Assembly (NCBI GenBank): GCA_036006425.1
Contig: DASYPQ010000023.1
Location: 124,001 to 188,000 of the forward strand
From: DASYPQ01 sp036006425
GTDB taxonomy: Bacteria > Planctomycetota > UBA1135 > GCA-002686595
DNA: 64,000 nucleotides
Reading direction: 5' to 3'
Positions 7,987 to 17,359 of this stretch are shown piece after piece (within the stretch, counting starts at the first letter, position 1; every line of letters begins with the position of its first letter). The notes beneath the pieces are model-generated. The model was not told where the DNA came from and did not search any database. It saw nothing but the letters and a program-made list of their open reading frames with translations. A program made the translations under genes and the position numbers.

Positions 7987-8502
7987 ATGGGCCTCCAGGA
8001 GCACCGCCGCGACGCGCCTCGCGCGATCGGGTTCGCGGTGATCACCGTCAGCGACACGCGCGAGCCCGCTACCGACCGCGGCGGAGACACGCTCGTCCGC
8101 GCAGTCGGCGACGCCGGCCACCGCGTGGCGTGGCGGACGCTCGTCCGGGACGAAGCACCCGAGATCGAGGCCGCCGTGCAGGCCGCGACGTCGCGGGAGG
8201 ACGCGGACCTCGTCCTCCTGACGGGCGGCACCGGCATCGCGCCGCGCGACGTCACGGCGCCGACGGTGGAACGCCTGTTCGAGAGCGCGATCCCCGGCTT
8301 CGGCGAGCTCTTCCGCTGGCTCTCGTTCCGCGAGATCGGGAGCGCCGCGATCCTCTCGCGCGCGACGGCGGGCCTCGTCCGCGGAAAGGTCGTCATCGCC
8401 TTGCCCGGTTCGCCGAAGGCGCTCGAGCTCGCGATGCGCGAGATCGTGCTCCCCGAGGCGGGTCACCTCGTCGCGCAGGCGCGCGGGCCGGCTAGCGACT
8501 GA
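7987..8502 (+). CDS. moaB: Molybdenum cofactor biosynthesis protein MoaB/MogA type
   Basis: Members of this 171-residue family bind molybdopterin, and some adenylylate it before molybdenum insertion. The pterin-binding signature LTGGTGIAPRDVT occupies about residues 78-90, and ALPGSPKA lies near 140. IGFAVITVSDTR opens the fold. Length and motifs fit MoaB better than the longer MoeA. It follows the BtpA gene by six bases. Its stop overlaps the 3' end of the converging nuclease gene by 11 bases. MoaB and MogA cannot be told apart with certainty from sequence alone. Confidence 0.85.
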   Translation: MGLQEHRRDAPRAIGFAVITVSDTREPATDRGGDTLVRAVGDAGHRVAWRTLVRDEAPEIEAAVQAATSREDADLVLLTGGTGIAPRDVTAPTVERLFESAIPGFGELFRWLSFREIGSAAILSRATAGLVRGKVVIALPGSPKALELAMREIVLPEAGHLVAQARGPASD

Positions 8503-9517
8503 GTTCCTGCGACCGCTTCGGCGGAGGCAGCGCGCACTCCGGTCCCGCGCGGCGCCAGCGGTCGGGCGAGTCCGAGCGCATCTCGAATCCGCGCGTGCCC
8601 TGCAGCACCTTGCCGTGCACCCACGCGTAGTTCTGCTTGAACTCGCGCGTCATCGCCTCGATGTGCAGGACCGCGTGCGCCTCGCGCGCGTCCGCCGGGA
8701 CGTCCACGCGCAGCGCCGCGTCCTTGTCCGAAGTCCGGAAGAGCACGGTCTGGTCGCCGCTCTTCTCCTCGAACACGCGGTCCACCTCGCCGAAGACGTC
8801 GACCTCGGTGCCGGAGCGCGTGGCGCGCTCGAGCGAAGTCTTGTCCTCGGCGTCGGCGACCTTGTCGGGCTCGGCGGCCGAGCGCCGGCGCCAGTCGTCG
8901 ACCGCCGTCGCGCGCGCGTTCCACCACGCGAGGAGCTCGGCGTACGGGCGCTTCGCCGCCGGCGCACCCGGCGTCGTCGGCTGGTTCGTCGCCGGATTCC
9001 AGATGCCGAGCTTCGCCGCGCGCGCGGACCGCTGCGCGGCCTGGAACGCCTCGTGATCGAGGAGGTCGTTGCCGTACTTGTTGAAGTACGGGCTCCGGCC
9101 GACCTGGACGAGCAGGAGCTCGTAGTTCGTGCCGTCGGGCAGCAGCACGTGACAGAGGAGCCGGCCGTAGACGTCGCGCTTCTCGACGCCGCCGGGGAAG
9201 ACGAGGCCGACTTTCACGGGCGCGCCGTCCTTCTGAAGACCCGCGAACAGTTTCTCGGCCCACAGCGCGCATTCCTCGCCGAAAACCGTCTGCGGCTTCG
9301 TCGGGGTCGAGCTGTGTCCCTTGCCGAGGCGCTCCTCGGCGTCGACGCACAGGAGCCGCAACTTCTCGATCGCGCCGCCGCGCCGCACGTGGATCGTGTC
9401 GGCGTCGACGACGCGTTCGAGCTCGACCCACTCGGCCGCGGGCTTGCGCGCTGCCGGAATCTGCGGGGCGAGGAGGAGAGTCGCCGTCGCGATCCAGCTC
9501 GTGAACGTCTGCAGCAT
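8492..9517 (-). CDS. Secreted staphylococcal-nuclease-like (SNase) protein
   Basis: This is an exported protein of 341 residues with a calcium-dependent thermonuclease-type OB-fold domain. A signal peptide covers about residues 1-23. The domain starts at VVDADTIHVR (residues 36-45); LRLLCVDAEE (53-62) matches the vRLxxIDxPE block with the catalytic Arg and Glu positions, and DVYGRLLCHV matches the block with the second catalytic Arg. After about residue 160 the protein continues with an extra half (W-rich helix, then a beta-rich domain to the end) that is not part of the nuclease and that I do not recognise. The start at 9517 was chosen because the signal peptide begins there. Confidence 0.82.
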   Translation of the reverse strand: MLQTFTSWIATATLLLAPQIPAARKPAAEWVELERVVDADTIHVRRGGAIEKLRLLCVDAEERLGKGHSSTPTKPQTVFGEECALWAEKLFAGLQKDGAPVKVGLVFPGGVEKRDVYGRLLCHVLLPDGTNYELLLVQVGRSPYFNKYGNDLLDHEAFQAAQRSARAAKLGIWNPATNQPTTPGAPAAKRPYAELLAWWNARATAVDDWRRRSAAEPDKVADAEDKTSLERATRSGTEVDVFGEVDRVFEEKSGDQTVLFRTSDKDAALRVDVPADAREAHAVLHIEAMTREFKQNYAWVHGKVLQGTRGFEMRSDSPDRWRRAGPECALPPPKRSQELSR

Positions 9518-9571
9518 GAGGGCGGGTCGCGCGGTGTTTCTTGTCCGTCGCCCGGTCCGTAGGATACTGCG

Positions 9572-11386
9572 ATGGCCGACAAACCTCCCGCTCAAGAGGA
9601 GCTGCCGGCCCGTGAAGTCGCTCCGCCGGCGGGCTCGATGCTGCGCGGGACGACGGTCGCACCCGGCCTCGTGCTCGGGCCGGTGCACCGCAAGGACTAC
9701 GACCTCCTCAAGACGCCGCCGCAGCGCGTGCCGCTCGACCAGGTCGAGCGCGAGCTGAACCGGTTCCACAAGTCGCTGTTCGAATCACGGCGGCAGCTCG
9801 AGGACCTGAAGGGCCGTCTGCAGGGCAAAGTCCCTTCGGATCACGTGCGGATCCTCGACACGCACGTCGCGCTGCTCAAGGACTCCGTGTTCCTCTCCGA
9901 CGTCGAGAACCTGATCATCCACGAGCAGATGACGCTCGAGGCGTCGATCGGCAAGGTGATCGCCGACTTCGACCGCATCTTCCGCCTCGTCCAGAACGAG
10001 GCCCTGCGCGAGCGCGCGATCGACCTGCGCGACGTCGGGATCCGCGTGCTCCGGAATCTCGAGAAGGGGGCCGTGGAGGAGCGGAATTCCCCGCCTTCGC
10101 CGACGGACTACGTGCTCGTCGCGCGCGAGCTCTCGATCGTCGACATGTTCAACCTCGAGAACCAGCACGTCCTCGGGATCCTGACCGAGGCGGGCGGGTT
10201 GACGTCGCACGCCGCGATCCTGGCGCGGTCGATGCGGATCCCGACGCTCACCGGCGTCGCCGGGCTTCTCGACGGCGTCCGCGAAGGCGATTTCGTGATC
10301 CTCGACGCGACCGAGGGCCTCGTCCGCGTGAACCCCGACGAGCTCGTCCGCGCGCAGTACAAGCGCGCGAGCGCCGAGAAGCCCGCCGCGGTCGCGGAAA
10401 AGGGCGTGCCGACGTGGGCGCGCAAGCCGGCGATGACAGCCGACGGGCAGGCGATCGCGGTCACGGCGAGCTGCGGGAATTTGCCCGAGGTCGACCAGGC
10501 CGCGAACCTCGGGATGCAAGGCGTCGGTCTCTACCGCACGGAGTTCCTGTACCTGATCGATCGCGAGCAACCGTCGCTCGAATCGCTCGTCGCGCACTAC
10601 TCGGCCGTGCTCGAGCACGCGCGCGGAGCGAGCGTCACGTTCCGTCTCCTGCACGTCGATTCGAGCCTCGAGGTGCCGTACCTGCACGACCAGCGCGAGC
10701 TGAATCCCGCTCTCGGGCGCGCGGGCGTCCGCGTCCTCCTGCACAAGGAGCAGGTCCTGCGCCGGCAGCTCCAGGCGCTCCTGCGCGCGGCGCCGCCGGG
10801 ACCCGAGGCGCGCGTCAAGATCGCGGTGCCGTTCGTCACGGATTGCGGCGACCTTCGACGCGTGAAGGAGATCCTGTTCGAGGAGCGCTACGCGCTGCGC
10901 AAGTCCGGGGCGAGCTTTCAGGACCACGTCGAGCTCGGCGCCGTCGTCGAGACGCCGGTCGCGGCGCTCGGCGCGCGCGAGCTCGCGCGCGAGGCGGACT
11001 TCCTGACGATCAGCCTCGATTCGCTGCTCCAGTACCTGCTCGCGGCCGATCGCGAGAACCACGAGCTCCGCGACTGGTTCGAGCCGATCCACCCGTTCGT
11101 CCTGCGCGTGCTCATGCAGGTCTGCGAGGTGTGCGAGCAGGCCGGGAGGCCGCTCTCGGTGTTCGGCGTGACCGTCGTCAACGCGACGAACCTGCTGTTC
11201 CTCCTCGGCGCGGGCGTGCGGCACTTCTGCGTGCAACCCGTCGCGCTCGAGGAATTCCTGGGCACCGTGCAGAAGACCGATCTGCGCAACGCGCGGCGCA
11301 GCGCGACCCTCGCGTCGCGCGCCGCATCCCAGGCCGAGACGATGACCCTCGTCGAGGGCTACCGTCACGGATTCGCGCGCGGCTGA
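9572..11386 (+). CDS. PTS Enzyme I-like protein with a degenerate PEP site
   Basis: This 604-residue protein follows PTS Enzyme I from end to end: an N-terminal swivelling/HPr-binding part, the phospho-histidine block GGLTSHAAILARS (His213), and a C-terminal PEP barrel. The barrel keeps RTEF (R322), E460 and R494, but other catalytic blocks are lost. The family DIGGDK block is HVDSSL (361-366), the GTNDLTQY block is SLDSLLQY (481-488), and the CGE block carrying the proton-donor Cys is FGV (531-533). It therefore may not self-phosphorylate from PEP. AGGA lies eight bases before the ATG. No HPr or EIIA gene is adjacent. Alternatives are a regulatory paralogue or an EI-like module phosphorylated by another protein. 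Confidence 0.8.
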   Translation: MADKPPAQEELPAREVAPPAGSMLRGTTVAPGLVLGPVHRKDYDLLKTPPQRVPLDQVERELNRFHKSLFESRRQLEDLKGRLQGKVPSDHVRILDTHVALLKDSVFLSDVENLIIHEQMTLEASIGKVIADFDRIFRLVQNEALRERAIDLRDVGIRVLRNLEKGAVEERNSPPSPTDYVLVARELSIVDMFNLENQHVLGILTEAGGLTSHAAILARSMRIPTLTGVAGLLDGVREGDFVILDATEGLVRVNPDELVRAQYKRASAEKPAAVAEKGVPTWARKPAMTADGQAIAVTASCGNLPEVDQAANLGMQGVGLYRTEFLYLIDREQPSLESLVAHYSAVLEHARGASVTFRLLHVDSSLEVPYLHDQRELNPALGRAGVRVLLHKEQVLRRQLQALLRAAPPGPEARVKIAVPFVTDCGDLRRVKEILFEERYALRKSGASFQDHVELGAVVETPVAALGARELAREADFLTISLDSLLQYLLAADRENHELRDWFEPIHPFVLRVLMQVCEVCEQAGRPLSVFGVTVVNATNLLFLLGAGVRHFCVQPVALEEFLGTVQKTDLRNARRSATLASRAASQAETMTLVEGYRHGFARG

Positions 11387-12267
11387 TCGAGAGCGGCCGT
11401 GCGGCCGTCGGCGCCTGCGTCGACGGCGCGCAGCGCGGCGACCATCGCGGACGTGATCGCCTCGATGCGGTCGCGCGCGCCGATCGCCACGAGGCCTGAG
11501 CCGCTCCCGCTGATCGTCGCGAGCCAGGCGCCGCTCGCGCGCGCGGCCTCGAGCGCCGCGGCGCCGCCCGGGATCAACGGCAACCGGTAGGGGACGTGCA
11601 ACCGGTCCTCGCCCCCGAGCGCGAGCAGCTCCGGGTCGGCGCGCCGCAGCCCTTCGAGCAGGAGCGCGAGCCGGCGCGGATTCTCGACGGCGTCCTGGAA
11701 TCTCACCTCGCGCGGCAGCACGCCGCGCGCGGCGGCAGTCGCGAGCCCCTTCGACGGCCACGCGAGCGCGAAGGCGAGATCCTCGTGCACCTCCTGGCGC
11801 ACGATCCGCAGACGGCCGCCGCCGATCGGGACGGCGAGCGTGCACCCGCCGAGCAGCGCGGCGCTCGTGTTGTCGGGATGCCCTTCGATCTCGAGTCCCC
11901 AGCGCAGGAGCTCGTCGAGTGTCGCCTGCCGGGGCGCGAGCTCCGAGGCGAGGCGGAGACCCGCGACGACCGCGGCTCCGCTGCTCCCGAGTCCGCGCGC
12001 GATCGGGATCTCGGAGCGCACCGAGAAGCGCCGCGCGCTTGGCCCGAGCCCGAGGCGTTCCGCGGCGAGGTCGAACGCGCAGAACAGGAGATTCGTCGCG
12101 TCGCGCGGCCAGGCGCTCGCGGTCCCGTCGAGGCTCGCGAACTCGTGGCGTCCGCTCTGCGACGGTCCGACGCAATTCGCCTCGAGCCGCAGCGACAACG
12201 CGAGCCCGAGGAAATCGAAGCCCGGTCCGAGGTTCGAAGTCGAAGCCGGGACGATCACGCGGCGCAT
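11365..12267 (-). CDS. thrB: Homoserine kinase (GHMP family)
   Basis: This 300-residue GHMP kinase uses ATP to phosphorylate homoserine, the step before threonine synthase. The N-terminal VIVPASTSNLGPGFDFLG block and the phosphate-binding PIARGLGSSGAAVVAG loop (about 88-103) are typical of ThrB, as is HPDNTSAALLGG. A late ATISGSGSGLVA block closes the fold. The frame continues far upstream as a shadow of the plus-strand peptidase, so the ATG at 12267 (MRRVIVPAS) is the start. Its 3' end overlaps the Enzyme I-like gene by 22 bases, tail to tail. Confidence 0.92.
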   Translation of the reverse strand: MRRVIVPASTSNLGPGFDFLGLALSLRLEANCVGPSQSGRHEFASLDGTASAWPRDATNLLFCAFDLAAERLGLGPSARRFSVRSEIPIARGLGSSGAAVVAGLRLASELAPRQATLDELLRWGLEIEGHPDNTSAALLGGCTLAVPIGGGRLRIVRQEVHEDLAFALAWPSKGLATAAARGVLPREVRFQDAVENPRRLALLLEGLRRADPELLALGGEDRLHVPYRLPLIPGGAAALEAARASGAWLATISGSGSGLVAIGARDRIEAITSAMVAALRAVDAGADGRTAALDQPRANP

Positions 12268-12459
12268 TCTCCGGGGTGGGGGAGGTCGCGTCGAGCGCGC
12301 CGGTCGTCGTCCCGGACGTGGGAACTGCCCAGGAATCTCTGCACCCCGCCTTGATCTTGCGCTTGTGGAGGTTCCTGACACTAGATAGCGTGGCCCGCGA
12401 CCTGGGGAGTGGGGAAAAACGAGCTGCCGACCGGGGACAGGGAGAGCTGGAGAGCACCG

Positions 12460-12711
12460 ATGGTCGAGGAAAAGGATCGCTTCTACTCGCGCTTGGCATC
12501 GATCCCGGGGATCCACCCGTTGCCGTCGATCGGGGACTGGATCCTCCTTCAAGTACGCAATCCGGGCGAGCTCGCGCGCCGCGTGAACCGGCGCCTGAAC
12601 CCGGGTGCGATGAGCGTTCCGCGGCAGGTCCAGGGCGCCGTGCGCATCCAGGTCGCCGACCCGCGCACGAACGAGCAGCTCTTGAACGCGATCCGCGAGT
12701 GCGTGGCCTGA
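12460..12711 (+). CDS. Small stand-alone protein resembling the C-terminal domain of class I/II aminotransferases
   Basis: This is an 83-residue protein starting MVEEKDRFYSRL, with GGAGAG five bases before the ATG at 12460 (a GTG at 12409 would add 17 residues but has no such site). The order of elements resembles the last 80 residues of HisC-type aminotransferases: a helix, IPGIHPLPSIGDWILLQV, a helix-loop, VRIQVADPRTNEQLLNAIREC. The PLP domain is absent, so it cannot be an aminotransferase alone. It may be a domain partner or a regulatory remnant. It ends 27 bases before the peptidase gene. Confidence 0.65.
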   Translation: MVEEKDRFYSRLASIPGIHPLPSIGDWILLQVRNPGELARRVNRRLNPGAMSVPRQVQGAVRIQVADPRTNEQLLNAIRECVA

Positions 12712-12738
12712 GCGACGCGCGACGGTAAGCTCTCGCGC

Positions 12739-14193
12739 GTGTTCGCGCGATTCCTCGCCGCCGTCCTGATCGTCGCGTGCCCCGCTACGCGGGCGACCCA
12801 AGCGCCGCAGGCCGCGAAGGCACCCGCCCTCCATCCCGAGGTCACGCGCGCCGACATCGAGGCGCACGTGCGCTTCCTCGCCTCGGACGAGCTCGCCGGG
12901 CGCGCGACCGGGACGCCCGAAGCCGCGCGCGCCGCCGCGTACCTCGCCGACGTCCTCGCGCGCTGCGGCGTCCAGCCCGCGGGCGACAACGGGACCTTCC
13001 TGCAAGCGGTGCCGCTCCACGTCGCGGAGGCGAAGGCGGCACCTGAGCTCACGCTCGTCGCGCGCGGAAAGGAGGAGGTCCAGGCCGTCTTCAGGCGCGA
13101 CTACGAATTCTCCGCCGCGTCGATCGCGGTGAAGGACATCCGCGTCCTCGTCGCGAAGTCCGCCGACGCGATCCCGAAGGAGGACGACCCGCACGCGGCG
13201 ATCCTCGTCGACGCGTTCGACAAGGACGCACGGACCTGGCTCGAGGCCGCCGGTCACCCCGACGGACGCGGGTTCGGCCTCTGGATCCGGGCGGGCTCGA
13301 AGTCCGCCGGAGAAGAGCGGCCCTTCGTCGCGGGAAAGCGCGGCGATCTGCAGCGCGACGTCGACTCCGGGGCGAAGGCTCCGTCGATCAAGCTCCGCGG
13401 TCCGCTCCTCGAGCGCTTCCGCCAAGGCGAGATCCAGAGCCTTTCGATGCGGTCGAACGTCGAGGAGCGCAAGGTGCAGGCGTTCAACGTCGTCGGCAGG
13501 ATCGCCGGCGCCGGTCTCGCGGGAAAGCCCGAGCTCGCGAAGGAAACGGTCGTCGTGAGCGCGCACTACGACCACCTGCCGCCGGGAGCCGAAGCGCCCG
13601 CGGAAGGTGCCCCCGCGAAGGACCGCATCTACAACGGGGCCGACGACGACGCCTCGGGATGCGCCGCGGTGCTCGAGATCGCGGGCGCGCTCGGCGCCGG
13701 ACCGAAGCCCGCGCGCACGGTCGTCTTCCTCCTCGCGACCGGCGAGGAAGAGGGGCTCCTCGGCACGTTCGCGTACCTCGATCATCCGGTCGTGCCGCTC
13801 GCCGAGACGATCGCGAACCTGAACGTCGAGATGATCGGGCGGCCCGATCCCCTGGCCGGCGGGGCGGGCCACCTGTGGCTGACCGGCTTCGACGAGACCG
13901 ATCTCGGACGCGCGTGCGCCGAGGCCGGGTTGCCGATCGTCGCGGATCCGCGCCCCGCGGAGAACTTCTACCAGCGCTCCGACAACTACGCGTTCGTCGT
14001 GCGTCACGTCGTCGGCCAGACGTTCTCGACCTACAACATGCACGAGGACTACCACCACGTGTCGGACGAGGCGGATCGGATCGACTTCGCGCACATGGAG
14101 GGCTGCACGCAGGCGATCCTGCGCGCCGTGCGGCTCGTCGTCGACGGGACGTTCCGGCCGCAGTGGACGAAGCCGGACGGGGCGAAGCGCTAG
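12739..14193 (+). CDS. Secreted M28-family zinc peptidase
   Basis: This is an exported di-zinc aminopeptidase-type enzyme of 484 residues, starting at GTG. A signal peptide covers about residues 1-20. A protease-associated-like region precedes the catalytic domain. Zinc ligands are visible: His in SAHYDHL (about 274), bridging Asp in GADDDASG (about 302), the EEEG catalytic/zinc glutamates (about 334), Glu in NVEMIG (about 363) and a C-terminal His in MHEDYHH (about 434-438). Such enzymes take N-terminal residues from peptides in the periplasm or outside. A methyltransferase gene follows after 13 bases. Confidence 0.9.
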   Translation: MFARFLAAVLIVACPATRATQAPQAAKAPALHPEVTRADIEAHVRFLASDELAGRATGTPEAARAAAYLADVLARCGVQPAGDNGTFLQAVPLHVAEAKAAPELTLVARGKEEVQAVFRRDYEFSAASIAVKDIRVLVAKSADAIPKEDDPHAAILVDAFDKDARTWLEAAGHPDGRGFGLWIRAGSKSAGEERPFVAGKRGDLQRDVDSGAKAPSIKLRGPLLERFRQGEIQSLSMRSNVEERKVQAFNVVGRIAGAGLAGKPELAKETVVVSAHYDHLPPGAEAPAEGAPAKDRIYNGADDDASGCAAVLEIAGALGAGPKPARTVVFLLATGEEEGLLGTFAYLDHPVVPLAETIANLNVEMIGRPDPLAGGAGHLWLTGFDETDLGRACAEAGLPIVADPRPAENFYQRSDNYAFVVRHVVGQTFSTYNMHEDYHHVSDEADRIDFAHMEGCTQAILRAVRLVVDGTFRPQWTKPDGAKR

Positions 14194-14206
14194 GCGCGAG
14201 GGTCGG

Positions 14207-15049
14207 ATGGTCCCCGAGATCCGGCCGCGGAAGAGGAAGATCCGTGCGCGTTTCACCGCCGCGACGGCGGACCGCCACGAGCTGTACCAGATGGCGGTGC
14301 AGTCGCCGGAGCAGGACCTCGCCTTCCTGCGGCGCGTCTACCGGCGAAACCACGCGAAGCCGCCGCGGCACCTGCGCGAGGATTTCTGCGGGACGGCGCT
14401 CTTGTGCGCGACCTGGGTGAAGCGCGCGGGCTGCACCGCGGAAGGCTTCGATCTCGACCCCGAGCCGCTCGTGTGGGGCAAGGCGAGGAACCTCGCGCCG
14501 CTCGGCGCGAAGGCCGAGCGCGTCACGCTCCACCGGAAGGACGTCCGCGCGCGCAGCGACCGCGCCCCGGACATCCGCGTCGCGCAGAACTTCTCCTACT
14601 GGGTGCTGCGGAAGCGCGAGGAGCTCCTCGAGTACTTCAAGAGCGTGCGCGCGGACCTCGCGCGCGGCGGGATGTTCGCGCTCGACGTCTACGGCGGTCC
14701 CGACGCGACCGAGGAGCTCGAGGACGCGCACCGCGTCGCAGGCGGGTTCACGTACGTCTGGGACCAGGCGGAGTACTTCCCCGGCAGCGGCGACTACACG
14801 TGCCACATCCACTTTCGCTTCCGCGACGGGAGCGAGATCCGCCGCGCGTTCACCTACCAGTGGCGCTTCTGGAACCTGCCCGAGCTGCGCGAGCTCCTGA
14901 AGGAAGCCGGGTTCCGTCGCGTCGAGGCGTGGTTCGAGCAGACGGAGGACGAGCGCAACGGCAGCGGGAACGGCACGTTCCAGCTCGACGACACGGGGAA
15001 GAGCTGCCTCGACTGCGCGGCTTGGATCGCGTACCTGATCGCGTCCTAG
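14207..15049 (+). CDS. Class I SAM-dependent methyltransferase
   Basis: This is a 280-residue soluble protein. Motif I is REDFCGTALLCATWV (about 56-70), followed by GFDLDPEPL (acidic motif II) and ARGGMFALDVYGGPD in the region of motif III. The substrate is unknown. The family is widespread in Planctomycetota and Myxococcota. It follows the M28 peptidase gene by 13 bases and ends one base before the stop of the converging gene. Confidence 0.8.
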   Translation: MVPEIRPRKRKIRARFTAATADRHELYQMAVQSPEQDLAFLRRVYRRNHAKPPRHLREDFCGTALLCATWVKRAGCTAEGFDLDPEPLVWGKARNLAPLGAKAERVTLHRKDVRARSDRAPDIRVAQNFSYWVLRKREELLEYFKSVRADLARGGMFALDVYGGPDATEELEDAHRVAGGFTYVWDQAEYFPGSGDYTCHIHFRFRDGSEIRRAFTYQWRFWNLPELRELLKEAGFRRVEAWFEQTEDERNGSGNGTFQLDDTGKSCLDCAAWIAYLIAS

Positions 15050-15050
15050 G

Positions 15051-17264
15051 TCAGCGCGGGCGCGATTCGGGCACCTCGCGCTCGTACGCGGGCAGCTCGA
15101 GCGCCTTGGGATCGAGCGCGTCGAGCCCGGCCTGCAGCTCCTTGGCGAGATTCGTCCGCTTCGCCTCGGCGAGCTTCGAGCGCAGCATCTTCGCCGTGTC
15201 GACTGGCGAGAGATTGAGGCCGTCGAGCGACGCCGCGGACGCGGGCCGGCGCCGGAACGCGGCCAGGACGTCGCTCGTCGCCTGATCGAGGTCGCCCTGC
15301 TCGAACTCGACCCGCGCGCGGCCCGCTAGGGCGAGCGCGACGTAGTGGTCGGACGTGTCGCGGCTCTCGGGGAACTGCGCGACGTTGCGGTCGTAGTGCG
15401 CGATCGCGCGCTCGTACGCGCCCTTCGCCTTCTCCGCGTTCCCCGCGCGCCTGTGGTTCTCCGCGGCGATCAGCGACGCGAATCCCGCGAACCATTCGAG
15501 ATTCCGCGGCGGATCCTTCTTCGCGAGCATCGCCGCGTAGGCCGCTTCGAGGCTGTCGGGTCCCTTCTCCCACAGCGTCTTCGCGCGCAGCCGGTCGTGG
15601 AGGAGCCACGACTCCGGGAATCGCGCGAGGCCCTGCTCGAGGACCTCGGTCGCGCGCGGCGTCGCGCCGAGCCAGCGCAGGAAGTCGAAGTGGTTGGCGA
15701 CGTGCTCGTCCGTGCCGAGCGGGTGCTTCGCGAGCACGGCGTACGCGGCGTGGACGTCGGCGAGCCACTCGGGCGGCCAGGGCGACTTGTCGTGGTAGGC
15801 CTTCGCGATCGCGCGCTGGCGCGCCTGCGCGAAGAGAGCGAGCACGAGCACCGCGTTCTGCTCCGGCGCTGCCTCGACGTTGCCCGAGGGAGGCGGCATG
15901 CCGCCCTCGACCGCGGCCTGCGCGCGCGTCAGGGCCTCGTTGCGATCGCCGAGAGCGGACGCGGAGACCGCGAGCGCCGCGTCGACGCGCCAGCCCTTCG
16001 CGCCGAGCTTCTCGGCCTCGACCGCGGAGTTGCGCGCGTCCTCGAGCAGCACGCGTGCGAACCGCCGGTCGCCGGCGGCCTCGCTCGCCCGCGCGAGGAA
16101 CGATTCGGCGAGCTCGAGGCGCGCAGTCGCGTCGCTCGGGCGCGCCTCGGAAGCCTCGACGCGGCTCTCGAGGCGCGGCGCCTGCTCGTAGGCCTGTTGC
16201 GCCGGGGTCCCGCCGCGGTGCTCCATCGCGCTCGACCATCCGCGCAGGTCGACGAGCCTCGACGTGTCCGCCAGGCCCTGGTAGACGGCCGCGAGCGTGC
16301 GCGCCCGCGGGTACTTCTCGCCGAGGCGGACGACGGCCGCAATCAGCGCCTCGCGCTCGGCCGGATCCATCGGGAGCTTGAGCGCCTCGGCGATCAGGTC
16401 GACCGCGGCCTCCGAGTCGCTGCGCGCGAGAGCCTGGCGCGCGAGGCGCGCGAGCTCGACGTCGAAACCGAAGATCGCGAGGCGCAGGAGGTCGATCTCG
16501 TCGACGTCCTTGTGACGCAGCGTCGACTCGATCAGCGTGCGGCGCACCTCGCGGTTGCCCTGTTTGTACGCGGTCTCGACGGCGACGCGGTCGGCGACGT
16601 CGGGACTCGCGACGCGCTCGACGACGGGCAGGTCGTCCTTGACCATCGGCTCCGGCGGCGGGCGGTTCGCGACGCCCTCGCGCAGCGCGGTCGCGACCGT
16701 GTTCGTGTCCCAGGAGAAGTAGACGTCGTACGACTTCTTCCGGTCGACCTCGATCTCGATGTGCCGCGGCGCGATGCGCTTGCCGTCGAAGAACTCGTCG
16801 TAGAGACCGGGCTCGATCGCGATGTGCTCGCCGCAGGTCACGGTGCCGAAGCGCGGGCAGACGATCCGGTTGCCCTCCTCGTCGTAGTCGCGCGGCGTGT
16901 GGCGGTACACCGACGCGACGACGCACACGTACGGGTCGTAGAGCCGCGCGGTCTCGGCGCGGCGGTAGCGGATGCCGGCGAAGTGCTCGCTCGCGATCTC
17001 GCCGTCCATGTTCACGCAGACGAGGATCGGCTTCTTCGTCGCCCTGGCGACCTTCAAGGCGTCCTCGAACGTGCGCTGCCAGGTGATCAGGCAGGGCATC
17101 TTCCAGTCGTCCGCGGTCGGCGCGGGCCACATCGTCTCGCGCGAGGCTCCCGCGGGAAGGCTCGGAGGCGAGCCGAAGCGCGTCGCGTCCTTGGACGGGG
17201 CTGCGCCCTGGCCGCGGGCGAGAGCCGGGAGGACGGCGAGGAGGATCGTGAGCGCTCGCATCAT
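15051..17264 (-). CDS. Exported TPR protein with an N-terminal thioredoxin-like segment
   Basis: The function is unknown. The protein has 737 residues, with a signal peptide at 1-19 (MMRALTILLAVLPALARGQG). Residues about 60-130 resemble the thioredoxin-like domain often found in planctomycete proteins (W-FEDALKVARATKKPILVCVNMDG), but the active-site CxxC is replaced by CVNMDG with no second Cys. The rest is alpha-helical with TPR-like pairs up to the end. The ATG at 17264 is followed at once by a second ATG; either can be the start. No strong Shine-Dalgarno sequence is visible. Confidence 0.7.
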   Translation of the reverse strand: MMRALTILLAVLPALARGQGAAPSKDATRFGSPPSLPAGASRETMWPAPTADDWKMPCLITWQRTFEDALKVARATKKPILVCVNMDGEIASEHFAGIRYRRAETARLYDPYVCVVASVYRHTPRDYDEEGNRIVCPRFGTVTCGEHIAIEPGLYDEFFDGKRIAPRHIEIEVDRKKSYDVYFSWDTNTVATALREGVANRPPPEPMVKDDLPVVERVASPDVADRVAVETAYKQGNREVRRTLIESTLRHKDVDEIDLLRLAIFGFDVELARLARQALARSDSEAAVDLIAEALKLPMDPAEREALIAAVVRLGEKYPRARTLAAVYQGLADTSRLVDLRGWSSAMEHRGGTPAQQAYEQAPRLESRVEASEARPSDATARLELAESFLARASEAAGDRRFARVLLEDARNSAVEAEKLGAKGWRVDAALAVSASALGDRNEALTRAQAAVEGGMPPPSGNVEAAPEQNAVLVLALFAQARQRAIAKAYHDKSPWPPEWLADVHAAYAVLAKHPLGTDEHVANHFDFLRWLGATPRATEVLEQGLARFPESWLLHDRLRAKTLWEKGPDSLEAAYAAMLAKKDPPRNLEWFAGFASLIAAENHRRAGNAEKAKGAYERAIAHYDRNVAQFPESRDTSDHYVALALAGRARVEFEQGDLDQATSDVLAAFRRRPASAASLDGLNLSPVDTAKMLRSKLAEAKRTNLAKELQAGLDALDPKALELPAYEREVPESRPR

Positions 17265-17359
17265 GGTTCGTGGAGATTCTGGCACGCGGGGTCGCAGATG
17301 CACCAGTCCGGCCGGTGTAGGCTGCGCGGCCCGCCGGGACTACAGGGCAACCCCATTCC

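Noticed and set aside
9572..11386. Calling the Enzyme I-like gene pyruvate phosphate dikinase or PEP synthase.
   Set aside because: There is no N-terminal ATP-grasp domain, and the order of the blocks is that of Enzyme I.
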